From assembly GCA_010909165.1 (NCBI GenBank), contig MU008151.1, forward strand, positions 248,001 through 312,000: a DNA stretch of 64,000 nucleotides, given 5' to 3'. Numbering within the stretch: the first letter of the stretch is position 1; every line of letters starts with the position of its first letter. The translations under genes and the position numbers were made by a program. This DNA comes from Anthoceros angustus (Eukaryota; Streptophyta; Anthocerotopsida; Anthocerotales; Anthocerotaceae). This document shows, piece by piece, positions 1 to 10,637 of this stretch. The notes under the pieces were generated by a model. That model saw only the letters and a list, made by a program, of their open reading frames with translations, was not told where the DNA came from and did no database searches.

Positions 1-443
1 TTAGAAAAGGTGTAATTTTAACAATAAATTAGTTTTACAGAGTTTACAAAAAAATTATTTTACTCCAATTACACACTCTGTAAGTTTGAAATAGTAAGCC
101 AATAGCTTTTGTTCCACGGGAAAAAGTGATGCAATGGAAAAGCTGTTGTTAAGATCCAATCGATAGCCAAATGAAAGCGGTGTGTAACTTGCAAACCCGA
201 GTGCGACCGCGCTTGACTCGGTGTTGGACTCGTACACTCAAGTGCCGAGGATACATCTATACACAACTTTCGACAAAAAAATATATTAGTTTTTAATAAA
301 CTAATAAATATTAAATATTTTAGTAAAATAACTTTAATTTTTGCCCAAAGTATAGCCTTCTATATTGTATTGAAGATAACAAATCTTTGCAATCGTAGGA
401 TGGTTGATCAACTATACACATATATGTTTTGAATATTTTTGTG

Positions 444-1492
444 TTATAGATAAATTATATTTTGGATGCCCATGATATCTGCTATCCAATACGGTTCAAA
501 TGAGGATGAAATTTTCTGATCTTCATCAACTAGTGAAAATAAAAATATGTTCAATGTTTCATTTTGTCTCATTGGGGTTCCCCTTCCACTGTGCAAAGTC
601 AATAAGCCGTTGGTTGTAAGCATGCCTTCGTAAATTTGCATTTTCTCACCTTTTGTTGGCCATCCTGTTTCTCCAACTATGATTTGCATATTACCATAAC
701 ATCCACATCCATTAAAGTGCTACTACACATGTCATATGATGCTTGAAATAAACTAGGATATGGCATTTGTGTTAATTTGTTGCATTCAAAAGCATATGCT
801 AGAGGAATCGATCATTACTATCGAGAGCATAGAAAGGATATACATTTATTGAAAATACCCTCAATTTTATCTAAAAATGCTACAATATCTTTCATAACAT
901 ATGATAGATCCTCACGAAATGTTGATTGTGATGGAATACTCGAACTTGAAACAACATCATAATTGAAAGTTGTAAGCCTTATGGTATCGACCATATATTT
1001 TCTTCAAAGCTTGATATAAATTTTGTAATGGGAGTAACATAGGAGCAAAATTTTGATTCGAGAAAAGTAAAGAGGTTCGTTCCCAAGACCAATATACCCG
1101 CAATAAAAGATTGAATTAGTGTTCCACAAAGAAATTCATACAAAACCTTCACGTTTACAATGAATTTCTCCTTACATGATATTTGTACCACGGTGTTTAT
1201 ATGGCTTTACATTCTTTTGAATCCATTTACGCATTATGGACACTTTGAGAAAAGCATAATTATATCAATTTCAGTTCCTAGCATCACTCCGATTTACGAA
1301 GATGAAGCTAAGCGCATCCAAGGTCAGCATTTGGTGAAAAAATTTCACTTGATCAAAGCCATATCTTTTAATTAACTGAACCGCAAATGATGGGTCTAAG
1401 CGTTGAGATGAAGTCATTCCCCAATTTATTCCAATCCCTTCTGTTGTCAAACTTAAACAACATAATACTATGCAAAATAATATAAACTTCAT
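444..1492 (-). pseudogene. GH17 glucan endo-1,3-beta-glucosidase relic, left arm
   Basis: Fragments of a plant GH17 enzyme (endo-beta-1,3-glucanase, which hydrolyses callose and fungal beta-glucans in the wall or apoplast) are readable on the minus strand. The N-terminal fragment from 1,492 has a hydrophobic signal peptide and the GIGINWG motif that starts mature GH17 enzymes. The C-terminal fragment (689-444) has VGETGWPT, which contains the catalytic Glu of the family, then GTPMRQNETLNIFLFSLVDED, matching the GTPLRPN...FSLFDE region. The middle is broken by stops and frameshifts and is much shorter than the usual 320 or so residues. I see no intact frame, so this is a relic. Confidence 0.85.
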
Positions 1493-1689
1493 TATAACGA
1501 TTTGAAAGAAGGCTCCTTCGTAACGCAAACTTTTCTGTGAGACCTAATGGTACATTGGTCTTGCATGCAAAATCATGCCGCATGTGTATCTTTAAAAACC
1601 ATCTAATACTTTTGACAAAATCTCATTTTATAGTTCTCCTAGGAGCACCTCTCACTATGGAGCCAAGATATATGTAGCAAGTGCCGGAC

Positions 1690-2090
1690 AACCAACAGCC
1701 TTGGATCGCGCCAATTCACTCCTGCTCCAAGATGTGCACAAAAATCTCACAACGTTTTATTTCTCACGACACAATTCTAGGCCCCCAGCAGTCCAGCGCG
1801 CACAAATGACTCATAAAAGACCTCCTAAAGGCTGCTCTTTATTCACAAAGTACATATTAGAGTCCAGCCATTACGCCCCTTTGGCTAGGGCACTTAGACT
1901 CAATGAGAACTTAGCTCTTCTAGCTAGATCTCCACAATCCCCAATGTAAAGCATAAGCTTTTAGGCTAACCCTTTTGTATCTCAGAAGCTCGCCCCAATT
2001 GGAAAATTAGAATACTTGGATTGTTTGCAAGCCACATATCTCTAGGAGGTCCTCTTCAGGCAGCTACCACTTCAGTGGTTGTAACATTCC
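1690..2090 (-). repeat. LTR-like segment, left arm
   Basis: Mirror of the segment at 7,338-7,729. It has features of a plant LTR (TG...CA ends in the right arm, TATA-like and AATAAA motifs), but I could not find target-site duplications or internal retroelement coding next to it, so the assignment is tentative. Confidence 0.35.
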
Positions 2091-3509
2091 CTCTCTAGGC
2101 AGGTTATAATACAACTAATCTGAACAATGGCCAAGAAAGAAAGCTGTTAATGTAATCATCGTCCATAAAATATTTTTGAATATTTTAAATAAGTTAGAAG
2201 CCATATGGAGAATAGATTTTCAAATTACAATATAGGATGTTAATATGAATGTGTTTCAAACAAAAACTTCTAATATGGTAGTCCTCTTCAATGAATTAAT
2301 TATCAATATATCTATTAATAATTATGGAAGAAGTCATATAAAGAAGGTAAGCGCAGCCCAAAATTATCACGAAATAAAATTGATAAGTTGAGATAGTGGT
2401 TATTAAGGTTTATTTAGAGCTTAAGAAAACCTAGCTTGGGAAAGAAAAGTACCCGTACCTCGAAGGGTGGTTCAACAGGATAATGCCGAAATAATTATTT
2501 TTGAAAAAACAAGGTTCAACATAAATATTTATATTTTCAAAATTTCAACATTTACAAAAATAATTTTATCAAATTTCAAAATTTATTAAAATATATAGGT
2601 ATATATAAAACTAATGGATATGTATAGATCTCCCTAAATAGGCTAATTTTCCACAAAAACCCTAGTTTCCTTTTTCGGCATCATAAACTCATAAATTTTT
2701 ACCTATTCAACATTTTAACTATAATAATTTCTGGATTTTCAACTTTTACTAATTTTAATTAATTAACGCGAATCACCCTTGGGAGGTAGTAGGGAAGAAA
2801 AAACTTAAAACCCACTCTATATTTGGGTGAGAGTAGCGGTCTACAAATAATCTTCCTAAACTCTTGTGGAGAAGGTTTGATGAGGTTGGAAGGAAACTTT
2901 AATGAGAGTTGGAAAGAGTTAAATACTACAAGGGCTAACCTCGTATATGGGTAGATGGTCCAACGTCCCTAATGAGCAGCTGGGAATTGGTATAGGAGGA
3001 TGGCGGGCTACTTGGAGGCCTAGTGTGGGTGCGTCTAGTGTGCGTTATAAAAAAAGCGTGTTTTGCCCTAGAAAAAATATAAATATAAATTATATATTAA
3101 TATATTTTAAAAGTCACGTAATTTGGAATATAGACCAAGTCCAAGGTTTCCATGAGCTTCCAATTGATGGCATCGTGAAACCCCATGGACCCCTGGTTGG
3201 AACAGCTGGAATAATTGTGCCCCGTTCAGCACCAGTTGCCTTAGGATCTTCACTTTTGTGGGTGCTGGATGGGGTTGCTTTCTTTGTCTCCTACAGGCTC
3301 TGCCTGTAAGGTTTTGCCTCTGGCTATATCCAAACACGGTCTGGTTCTGCCTGTGCTCTTCTTGTAAGACCACCTTTGTAAAGCTTGTACAGGTTGTCCG
3401 CAAAAGAAAAACCCTGTCCACCAAACAAAACCCCAGAGCTTGTAAGTGATCTCAAGCTGCCATAATGCAGGGGAAACCGAACCTAGAGTACATGGAGTTT
3501 GACCACTAC

Positions 3510-4473
3510 TGTAGACACCCTCAAGGCTGTGCAGATGAGGCTTGGAATTCTCGACATAAAGTAACATCTAAACTTTAACCGGAGACAAGCCTGGCCAGGG
3601 TGAACTGAGGCCAGCCTTTACTAACCCCAGAAAGCCGGGGGGTCCTCGATTTGTTTCAAGATGAATTCGAAAATAGGTTTGGATGATCTTTGCACCGAAA
3701 AATTTGCAGACATGCTTCTTGTCATGGCGTGAACCTCGGCTTTCCAACGAGCTCCCACTTGCCCAGATCCATGCCGGAAAGGCTTTGAAATCGCCATTGA
3801 TCTTTTCGACGAGGCATGCACGGGCAATTGCTCTGTGGCTTGGCACATACTAGACGGTCTTGAACCCCATACGCGTACGCTTGTGAAAGTGAGCTTGAGG
3901 ATGCTTTTCACAGTTCGCACAAAGCCATTTCGAACAAGCTTCAAGCTTCAGGTGACTTCAGGCATGCCTGGTGCGACGCCTACCGAAGGCAGCTGAAGCA
4001 ATGCATAGGCCTGCAACTTCAATGCAATCATACAACACATGCTTGGCTCTTGGGACGCTGCTATATATGCGGCAGGAAGCTGGGTTGTATGTATGTACAT
4101 GAAGGCCTTTTAGGGTTAGACGCTAGGGTTTGTGTCATCAGGCTGTGCTCTCAACTCTCAACAGTGCACCTTGTATGCTATGCTGTGGCTTCGTGCTCTA
4201 AAGCTCCTGTCCTGTATCTTTCATTCAAATTATTCTACAACCAACCAAACGGAACACCGAATTGAATGGGCCACGGAACACCGGTTGTTCCTTCAGTTTG
4301 AACACAGTGATGAGATCTGCTGCAACCCGGAGAAGAGATTGAATCATCGAGTGCTGCCTGTAGAGGGCGAACGCATGTTGGCAAGTCGACATGGCCGAGA
4401 CGGAGACATCCAGCGACGAGATGATCCAGGCTGTAGAGGGCGCTGGGCGAGAAGCTGAAGTGGACTGATCCGC
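3510..4473 (+). pseudogene. Promoter, 5' leader and first codons of the 23-kb gene, copied into the left arm
   Basis: The sequence parallels 22,235-23,217: the same order of CTCAAGGCTGTGCAGATGAGG, the TTTGCACCGAAAAATTTGCAG stretch, a telobox-like TTTTAGGGTTAGACG at about 4,105, then the leader and the ATGGCCGAGA start at about 4,390. After about 12 codons a 2-base deletion relative to the 23-kb gene shifts the frame, and the copy ends at the palindrome centre about 80 bases past the ATG. It therefore cannot make the protein, but it carries regulatory and 5' transcript sequence of that gene. Confidence 0.8.
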
Positions 4474-4500
4474 TTTTGTCCTGATTCAGATCCAAAGGAG
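4474..4500. other. Spacer (loop) of the inverted repeat
   Basis: Twenty-seven unpaired bases separate the two arms. A transcript through here would fold into a hairpin with a very short loop and a stem of several kilobases. On the left side of the loop the sequence follows the reading of the 23-kb gene up to its GATCCGC motif. Confidence 0.85.
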
Positions 4501-5580
4501 GCGGATCCTTCCACTTCAGCTTCGCCCAGCGCCCTCTACAGCCTGGATCATCTCGTCGCTGGATGTCTCCGTCTCGGCCATGTCGACTTGCCAACATGCG
4601 TTCGCCCTCTACAGGCAGCACTCGATGATTCAATCTCTTCTCCGGGTTGCAGCAGATCTCATCACTGTGTTCAAACTGAAGGAACAACCGGTGTTCCGTG
4701 GCCCATTCAATTCGGTGTTCCGTTTGGTTGGTTGTAGAATAATTTGAATGAAAGATACAGGACAGGAGCTTTAGAGCACGAAGCCACAGCATAGCATACA
4801 AGGTGCACTGTTGAGAGTTGAGAGCACAGCATGACGAGACAAACCCTAGAAGAAGAAGAATGATAGACAAACCCTAGAGCCTAGCCCTAAAGGCCTTCCA
4901 TGTACATACATACAACCCAGCTTCCTGCCGCATATATAGCAGCGTCCCAAGAGCCAAGCATGTGTTGTATGATTGCATTGAAGTTGCAGGCCTATGCATT
5001 GCTTCAGCTGCCTTCGAGCTGTCTGCACAAATCTTGAATGTCCAAGTTCTACGAAACAAAAGGCATATGCTACTTCAGGGAAAGTTCTAGGCAAACATGT
5101 TGATGCTGATCAATGTCCAGGACAAGGACAAGACGGGGCTATCTTCAGCTCAAGGAGAGGATCCACGTTCCTGTACACACGTCACCGCATCAGCCTGTAC
5201 GCGTCGCATGCCTGAAGTCACCTGAAGCTTGAAGCTTGTTTCGAAATGGCATTGTGTGATCTGTGAATTAACGTGCGCGTATGAAGTTCAAGACCGTCTA
5301 GTATGTGCCAAGCCACAGAGCAATTGCCCGTGCATGCCTCGTCGAAAAGATCAATGGCGATTTCAAAGCCTTTCCGGCATGGATCTGGGCAAGTGGGAGC
5401 TCGTTGGAAAGCCGAGGTTCACGCCATGACAAGAAGCGTTTCTGCAAAATTTTCGGTCCAGAGATGTGAAACCAGATCGTCCAAACCTATTTTCGAATTC
5501 ATCTTGAAACAAATCGAGGACCCCCCGGCTTTCTGGGGTTAGTAAAGGCTGGCCTCAGTTCACCCTGGCCAGGCTGTAAC
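4501..5580 (-). pseudogene. Promoter, 5' leader and first codons of the 23-kb gene, copied into the right arm
   Basis: Inverted copy of the left-arm segment, near-identical over the inner 300 bases. It differs by about 195 bases of unrelated sequence (about 5,020-5,215) inside the upstream region. Together with the left copy it forms a perfect or near-perfect duplex covering the leader and start codon region of the 23-kb gene. Confidence 0.8.
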
Positions 5581-5880
5581 AGTTGACACCGACTTTCGAC
5601 ACTAGTGCGGGGATGTAGTGGAAGTAGAGCCCCACCATGGAGCTTGGAGTTCTGCGAATAGGTGGAATTGCCTTGAGAAGTGTGGAAGATGTGGATTACA
5701 CCCTTAATCGAAGGCCTATAGGGTGTTGTGTCCTAAGTGAAGGGTTCTCATCGATGAGATCCTAGGCTGCACGTGTACTGTCGCTGCCACAAGAGAAGTT
5801 GTGCCTCTTCAGCCTTCAAGCGGTGACTATATCTCAATCTAGGGTCCACTTTCTGGTCTGTGACACGGTGGTGTGGAAGC
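5575..5880. other. Arm-specific insertion in the right arm
   Basis: About 300 bases beginning near GTAACAGTTGACACC and ending near GTCTGTGACAC have no partner in the left arm, where the same place reads through CTCGACATAAAGTAACATC. The ends look weakly inverted (TGTAACA / TGTGACA), so a small non-autonomous transposon is possible. I see no clear target-site duplication. Confidence 0.45.
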
Positions 5881-7337
5881 AATCCATTCCAAGCCTTCAT
5901 CTGCCTTGAGGGTGTCTACAGTAGTGGTCAAACTCCATGTACTCTAGGTTCGGTTTCCCCTGCATTATGGCAGCTTGAGATCACTTACAAGCTCTGGGGT
6001 TTGTTTGGTGGACAGGGTTTTTTCTTTTGCGGACAACCTGTACAAGCTTTACAAAGGTGGTCTTACAAGAAGAGCACAGGCAGAACCAGACCGTGTTTGG
6101 ATATAGCCAGAGGCAAAACCTTACAGGCAGAGCCTGTAGGAGACAAAGAAAGCAACCCCATCCAGCACCCACAAAAGTGAAGATCCTAAGGCAACTGGTG
6201 CTGAACGGGGCACAATTATTCCAGCTGTTCCAACCAGGGGTCCATGGGGTTTCACGATGCCATCAATTGGAAGCTCATGGAAACCTTGGACTTGGTCTAT
6301 ATTCCAAATTACGTGACTTTTAAAATATATTAATATATAATTTATATTTATATTTTTCTAGGGCAAAACACGCTTTTTTATAACGCACACTAGACGCACC
6401 CACACTAGGCCTCCAAGTAGCCCGCCATCCTCCTATACCAATTCCCAGCTGCTCATTAGGGACGTTGGACCATCTACCCATATACGAGGTTAGCCCTTGT
6501 AGTATTTAACTCTTTCCAACTCTCATTAAAGTTTCCTTCCAACCTCATCAAACCTTCTCCACAAGAGTTTAGGAAGATTATTTGTAGACCGCTACTCTCA
6601 CCCAAATATAGAGTGGGTTTTTAAGTTTTTTCTTCCCTACTACCTCCCAAGGGTGATTCGCGTTAATTAATTAAAATTAGTAAAAGTTGAAAATCCAGAA
6701 ATTATTATAGTTAAAATGTTGAATAGGTAAAAATTTATGAGTTTATGATGCCGAAAAAGGAAACTAGGGTTTTTGTGGAAAATTAGCCTATTTAGGGAGA
6801 TCTATACATATCCATTAGTTTTATATATACCTATATATTTTAATAAATTTTGAAATTTGATAAAATTATTTTTGTAAATGTTGAAATTTTGAAAATATAA
6901 ATATTTATGTTGAACCTTGTTTTTTCAAAAATAATTATTTCGGCATTATCCTGTTGAACCACCCTTCGAGGTACGGGTACTTTTCTTCCCAAGCTAGGTT
7001 TTCTTAAGCTCTAAATAAACCTTAATAACCACTATCTCAACTTATCAATTTTATTTCGTGATAATTTTGGGCTGCGCTTACCTTCTTTATATGACTTCTT
7101 CCATAATTATTAATAGATATATTGATAATTAATTCATTGAAGAGGACTACCATATTAGAAGTTTTTGTTTGAAACACATTCATATTAACATCCTATATTG
7201 TAATTTGAAAATCTATTCTCCATATGGTTTAACTTATTTAAAATATTCAAAAATATTTTATGGACGATGATTACATTAATGCTTTCTTTCTTGGCCATTG
7301 TTCGATTAGTTGTATTATAACCGCCTAGAGAGGGAAT

Positions 7338-7729
7338 GTTACAACCACCAAGTGGTAGTCATCAAGAGGACCTCCTAGAGATATGTGGCTTGCAAACAAT
7401 CCAAGTATTCTAATTTTCCAATTGGGGCGAGCTTAGATACAAAAGGGTTAGCCTAAAAGCTTATGCTTACATTGGGGATTGTGGAGATCTAGCTAGAAGA
7501 GCTAAGTTCTCATTGAGTCTAAGTGCCCTAGCCAAGGGGCGAATGGCTGGACTCTAATATGTACTTTGTGAATAAAGAGCAGCCTTTAGGAGGTCTTTTA
7601 TGAGTCATTTATGCGCTACTGGATCAGCCTAGAATTGTGTCGTGAGAAATAAACGTTGTGAGATTTTTGCACATCTTGGAGCAGGAGTGAATTACGCGAT
7701 CCAAGGTCGTTGGTTGTCCGCACTTGCTA
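7338..7729 (+). repeat. LTR-like segment, right arm
   Basis: The segment begins TGTTACAACC and ends TTGCTACA, with a TATA-like stretch followed by GTGAATAAAGAGC, which would serve as a polyadenylation signal. This is the usual layout of a solo LTR. The five bases on either side do not match, so either the ends are misjudged or the duplication has decayed. Confidence 0.4.
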
Positions 7730-7913
7730 CATATATCTTGGCTCCATAGTGAGAGGTGCTCCTAGGAGAACTATAAAATGAGATTTTGTCAAAAGTATTA
7801 GATGGTTTTTAAAGATACACATGCGGCATGATTTTGCATGCAAGACCAATGTACCATTAGGTCTCACACAGAAAAGTTTGCGTTACGAAGGAGCCTTCTT
7901 TCAAATCGTTATA

Positions 7914-8975
7914 ATGAAGTTTATATTATTTTGCATAGTATTATGTTGTTTAAGTTTGACAATGTATGGGATTGAATAAATTGGGGAATGACTTCATCTC
8001 AACGCTTAGACCCATCATTTGCGGTTCAGTTAATTAAAAGATATGGCTTTGATCAAGTGAAATTTTTTCACCAAATGCTGACCTTGGATGCGCTTAGCTT
8101 CATCTTCGTAAATCGGAGTGATGCTAGGAACTGAAAATTCTGATATAATTGCGTTTTCTCAAAGTGTCCATAATGCGTCGAAATGGATTCAAAAGAATGT
8201 AAAGCCATATAAACACCGTGGTACAAATATCATGTAAGGAGAAATTCATTGTAAACGTGAAGGTTTTGTATGAATTTCTTTTGTGGAACACTAATTCAAT
8301 CTTTTATTGCGGGTATATTGGTCTTGGGAACGAACCTCTTTACTTTTCTCGAATCAAAATTTTGCTCCTATGTTACTCCCAGCCTTACAAAATTTATATC
8401 AAGCTTTGAAGAAAGAAAATATATGGTCGATACCATAAGGCTTACAATCCTTTCAATTATGATGTTGTTTCAAGTTCGAGTATTCCATCACAATCAACAT
8501 TTCGTGAGGATCTATCATATGTTATGAAAGATATTGTAGCATTTTTAGATAAAATTGAGGGTATTTTCAATAAATGTATATCCTTTCTATGCTCTCGATA
8601 GTAATGATCGATTCCTCTAGCATATGCTTTTGAATGCAACAAATTAACACAAATGCCATATCCTAGTTTATTTCAAGCATCATATGACATGTGTAGTAGC
8701 ACTTTAATGGATGTGGATGTTATGGTAATATGCAAATCATAGTTGGAGAAACAGGATGGCCAACAAAAGGTGAGAAAATGCAAATTTACGAAGGCATGCT
8801 TACAACCAACGGCTTATTGACTTTGCACAGTGGAAGGGGAACCCCAATGAGACAAAATGAAACATTGAACATATTTTTATTTTCACTAGTTGATGAAGAT
8901 CAGAAAATTTCATCCTCATTTGAACCGTATTGGATAGCAGATATCATGGGCATCCAAAATATAATTTATCTATAA
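7914..8975 (+). pseudogene. GH17 glucan endo-1,3-beta-glucosidase relic, right arm
   Basis: Mirror copy of the left-arm relic. It starts at the ATG at 7,914 with the same hydrophobic leader, but hits a stop soon after the GI(G/E) motif. Other fragments are GNEPL near 8,330 (a conserved GH17 motif) and the ETGWPT to FSLVDED block at 8,750-8,910, whose protein reading is the same as in the left arm. Several frameshifts separate the pieces. No function is expected as an enzyme. Confidence 0.85.
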
Positions 8976-9428
8976 CACAAAAATATTCAAAACATATATG
9001 TGTATAGTTGATAATCAACCATCCTACGATTGCAAAGATTTGTTATCTTCAATACAATATAGAAGGCTATACTTTGGGCAAAATAAAGTTATTTTACTAA
9101 AATATTTAATATTTATTAGTTTATTAAAAAAACTAATATATTTTTTTGTCGAAAGTTTGTGTATAGATGTATCCCTCGGCACTTGAGTGTACGAGTCCAA
9201 CACCGGAGTCAAGCGCGGTCGCACTCGGGTTTGCAAGTTACACACCGTTTGCTGGCTATCGATTGGATCTTAACAACAGGCTTTTCCATTGCATCACTTT
9301 TTTCCCGGTGGAACAAAAGCTATTGGCTTACTATTTCAAACTTACAGAGTGTGTAATTGGAGTAAAATAATTTTTTTTTTGTAAACTCTGTAAAAACTAA
9401 TTTATTGTTAAAATTACACCTTTTCTAA

Positions 9429-9739
9429 AAATAAAATACTAAGTGAAGGGGCACTCAACCCAGCACCCTATCTATGGTAGTCAATTAGATAGAGACACTT
9501 AAGTATAGTGGTAAACAAGTTCAACTTATTGTAGATGTAATTTATATATTTTCAAGATTTTTCAATTAGATTGATGTTGAATTCTTAATTTCTAGAAAGT
9601 TTAAAATTTGAATTCTCAATTCGCTGGAAGACAAACAAACAAATTTATTTGAAGTGCACTAACGATGAACATGCCGCCATGGCACTTGGTTCTCGTGGCA
9701 ACTTGCTCAATGAAGTCAACTAGGCTAATAGCACTAGAG
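9429..9739. other. Unassigned AT-rich DNA
   Basis: I see no gene, RNA or element here. Whether the inverted repeat continues into this stretch cannot be tested, because the left arm is cut by the window edge. Confidence 0.5.
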
Positions 9740-10258
9740 GCATTGCTCTCTAAGTACCCCATCCAGGTCTAAGTCATTGGTCTCTAGGTATGGTAGGTAA
9801 CTACCCCATCCATGTCTGAGTCATGGGTCTCTAGGTACTCTAGGTACCCCTTCGCCATGGCACTTGGTTCTCCGCACAATTTGCTCCATGGAGTCAACTA
9901 GGCTACTAGCACTGGAGGCATTGCTCTCGAGGTACCTCATCCAGGTCCAAGGCATTGGTCTCTAGGTACCCAATTTGGGTCCGAGGCATTACTCTCTAAG
10001 TACCCCATTCCGGTCTGAGGCATTGGTCTCTAGGTACCCCATCTGGGTTGAGGCATTGCTTTCTAGGTACCCCATCCAAGTCTGAGTCATTTCTCTCTAA
10101 GTGCTCTAGGTACCCCATCTAGGTCCGAGGCATTGGTCTTTAGGTACCTCATCTGGGTCCGAGGTATTGCTCTGTAGCCCATCCACGCCCGAGGCATTGG
10201 TCTCTGGGTACTCTATCCGAGTCCGAGTCCGAGGCATTCGCTCGTACTCCCATCCAGG
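9740..10258. repeat. Minisatellite, about 35-bp units
   Basis: Around a dozen degenerate copies of a unit like GGTACCCCATCTGGGTCYGA followed by GGCATTGGTCTCTA are arranged head to tail. A larger period is also visible: a block with GCCATGGCACTTGGTTCTC and AGTCAACTAGGCTA occurs at about 9,675 and again at about 9,855. No coding. Confidence 0.85.
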
Positions 10259-10544
10259 TCCCCTTTGTTGTGTAGAGACGTTCTTAAGATGTGTGTGTCC
10301 ATTTGGCTTAAGCCATTTGGAGGTCAAAGAGATCTACTCAACGATATATCTATTTTACTTATACATAAAGATGGGTTCACCTATCTAATTTTAATTTTAT
10401 CATGTTACATGCGTAATTAGCGTTGTTGTGGGTTTCTCATTCTCCACTGCTCGTTGTATAATCACAATTGGGTAAAACGATAACGATATTCTAGCATCGA
10501 AATGGTGTTCTAATATCGAAGTGGGTGTAAAACAACCACATGCC

Positions 10545-10590
10545 TGACAGATTCGAACTCTCGCAGACCAACCCATGTAGTTAAGTAAGC
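10545..10590 (-). tRNA. tRNA-like 3' half abutting a LINE tail
   Basis: On the minus strand the sequence directly after a (TTG)n LINE tail reads into an anticodon-arm-like stretch and then AGTTCGAATCT (10,559-10,549), which fits the pol III B-box / T-loop consensus GGTTCGANTCC. The B box starts about 31 bases after the tail. No matching 5' half was found, so the gene, if it was one, is broken. Amino-acid identity cannot be given. Confidence 0.45.
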
Positions 10591-10620
10591 ACAACAACAA
10601 CTTTATTTATGTCCACTAAA
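10591..10620 (-). mobile_element. Very short 3' end of the (TTG)n-tailed LINE
   Basis: About 30 bases on the minus strand repeat the 3' terminus of the neighbouring LINE (TTTAGTGGACATAAATAAAG, then TTG repeats). It is a second, extremely 5'-truncated insertion just 3' of the larger one, separated by about 17 bases, and it is the copy that touches the tRNA-like sequence. Confidence 0.7.
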
Positions 10621-10637
10621 CCTTTAACACCCCTTAA

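Larger units (their letters stand above)
1..4473. repeat. Left arm of a giant inverted repeat (runs off the window start)
   Basis: The first bases of the window are the reverse complement of 9,421-9,428, and the match continues inward to 4,473, just before a 27-nt spacer. The arm holds, from outside in: a GH17 relic (minus), an LTR-like segment, AT-rich intergenic DNA, a copy of a local repeat (about 3,400-3,560), and a copy of the promoter and first codons of the gene at 23,133. The peptide encoded at 444-689 is identical to that of the right arm at 8,730-8,975, so divergence is low even in non-functional DNA. The true outer end is not visible because the arm begins at base 1. Confidence 0.95.
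4501..9428. repeat. Right arm of the giant inverted repeat
   Basis: This is the reverse complement of 1-4,473, but about 450 bases longer. Most of the excess lies in two arm-specific stretches, near 5,020-5,215 and 5,575-5,880. The 300 or so bases next to the centre are almost identical in both arms. Private insertions in one arm argue against a simple fold-back sequencing artefact and for two arms that have evolved separately. Confidence 0.95.

Noticed and set aside
9740-10258. The regular repeat array as a possible CRISPR
   Set aside because: Units are contiguous with no unique spacers, and the context is a plant nuclear genome.
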